From contig CAYUMU010000073.1 of assembly GCA_964445985.1 (NCBI GenBank), positions 1-33,343 of the forward strand: a stretch of 33,343 nucleotides of DNA. The letters run 5' to 3'. Position numbers and translations under genes: made by a program. Position 1 is the first letter of the stretch. Each line of letters begins with the position of its first letter. Shown here in pieces: positions 32,900 through 33,343 of this stretch. This stretch comes from CAYUMU01 sp964445985 (GTDB taxonomy: Bacteria > Planctomycetota > Planctomycetia > Pirellulales > S012-138). The notes below the pieces were generated by a model. That model was given only the letters and a program-made list of their open reading frames with translations. It made no database searches and was not told the origin of the DNA.

Positions 32900-33343
32900 A
32901 TGAAGCGAATCGACGGCATCAAGGACCTGGAAGACTTCGGGATTGTTCCTCTGACGGGCGAATCCGACGCCCACATGTACCGCATCCTTTGCGACGTAAC
33001 CGCGCAGGGGAAGCGGATCATCGAGCGGACGCTCGGCATCGAAATCACGCCTGCAGAGAACTGGAACCGGGGGCGCTCCGGCGATCCTCACGTTGGTTCC
33101 TTCCTGCTCCCTTTCGAGTTCGTCACCCCTCTTGCGGTCTTCTGCCTGCTCAGCCATAGCCTCGTCACAGAGGTCTGGCTGCTCAAGGGCGGTTCCGTGG
33201 TCGGGTTCGGCGTCGAGGACGTGGAACTCAAAGAAGCCTACAAAGGCCACTACGAGGGACAACTCCAAAAGGTCTTCTACGTCCGGCCCAGCAAATGTAG
33301 GGCAGGCTGCTGCCTGCCACAATGCGGCTTGAATGGCCAACAA
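32900..33343 (+). CDS. Hypothetical protein, cut by the right edge
   Basis: A frame that stays open for 148 codons from the ATG at 32900 to the last base, so the gene is incomplete. GGGAGA at about 32888-32893 is its ribosome site. The product begins MKRIDGIKDLEDFGIVPLTGE and continues SDAHMYRILCDVTAQGKRIIERTLGIEITPAENWNRG, a soluble, unrecognised protein with one moderately hydrophobic stretch (FVTPLAVFCLLSHSLVTEVWLL). Near the end, the palindromic repeat at 33297 is read in frame as CRAGCCLPQCG, so the repeat either forms the real C-terminus or has replaced it. Codon use and GC content are closer to the core genes than to the defence operon. Confidence 0.6.
   Translation, partial: MKRIDGIKDLEDFGIVPLTGESDAHMYRILCDVTAQGKRIIERTLGIEITPAENWNRGRSGDPHVGSFLLPFEFVTPLAVFCLLSHSLVTEVWLLKGGSVVGFGVEDVELKEAYKGHYEGQLQKVFYVRPSKCRAGCCLPQCGLNGQQ
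33297..33327 (+). repeat. Palindromic repeat, copy 4
   Basis: Begins GTAGGGCAGG and ends CCTGCCACAATGCGG, the same orientation as copy 1 and differing from it at one base of the centre. It lies inside the open frame of the last gene, 525 bases after the McrC stop. Confidence 0.85.

Noticed and set aside
32882..33343. 153-codon minus-strand frame at the right edge
   Set aside because: The plus strand has an ATG at 32900 with a ribosome site and a more protein-like translation through the same bases, so the minus frame is its shadow.

Overview
The window looks like a piece of a GC-rich Planctomycetota chromosome, probably of the Pirellulales group. This is an inference from protein style: an N-terminal NPYESP motif, a leucine-rich-repeat protein ending in a 'LPGVEI' type cap, many secreted or lipoproteins of unknown role, monocistronic gene order, and intergenic spaces packed with palindromic repeats. 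No rRNA, tRNA or CRISPR array was seen.

Left part (1-4580): a small antibiotic-biosynthesis-monooxygenase-fold protein, a UvrD/PcrA-type helicase (minus strand) and an NAD-type isocitrate dehydrogenase. Repeat-rich accessory stretch (4245-7960): two AT-richer genes of unknown role (a secreted protein and an LRR protein) separated by a 160-bp element with perfect 28-bp terminal inverted repeats. A dispersed composite repeat occurs once on each side of this stretch. It also holds a REP-associated (Y1) transposase remnant bordered by short palindromes, and a beheaded hicA fused by an ATGA overlap to an intact hicB.

Middle (7961-26669): an LTA-synthase/sulfatase-like membrane protein with a HEAT-repeat lipoprotein upstream, an iron-type alcohol dehydrogenase, CTP synthase (pyrG), a run of secreted or hypothetical proteins, a GT2/GT21-like membrane glycosyltransferase, an ExeA-like P-loop ATPase with two membrane helices, an orphan NtrB-like histidine kinase, a frameshifted four-helix membrane protein, a TPR lipoprotein, and an RbsC/RbsB-type sugar ABC permease and binding protein without their ATPase.

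Right part (26984-33343): a small HIRAN-like protein, then a defence island. The island is a compact, co-directional operon: ribbon-helix-helix regulator, Vsr-like nuclease, 5-methylcytosine DNA methyltransferase, McrB-like GTPase and McrC-like nuclease (28138-32771). The genes overlap or lie within 11 bases of each other. The layout resembles the LlaJI/BsuMI class of restriction-modification, in which an McrBC-like GTP-dependent nuclease is paired with its own 5mC methylase, rather than a stand-alone modification-dependent McrBC. The Vsr-like protein lacks every zinc ligand of E. coli Vsr, and a perfect TTGACA box with a 10-bp-phased direct repeat lies just upstream of the regulator. Copies of a palindromic repeat (GTAGGGCAGG...CCTGCCACAATGCGG) lie on both sides of the island. 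A last gene of unknown function runs off the right edge, reading through the final repeat copy.
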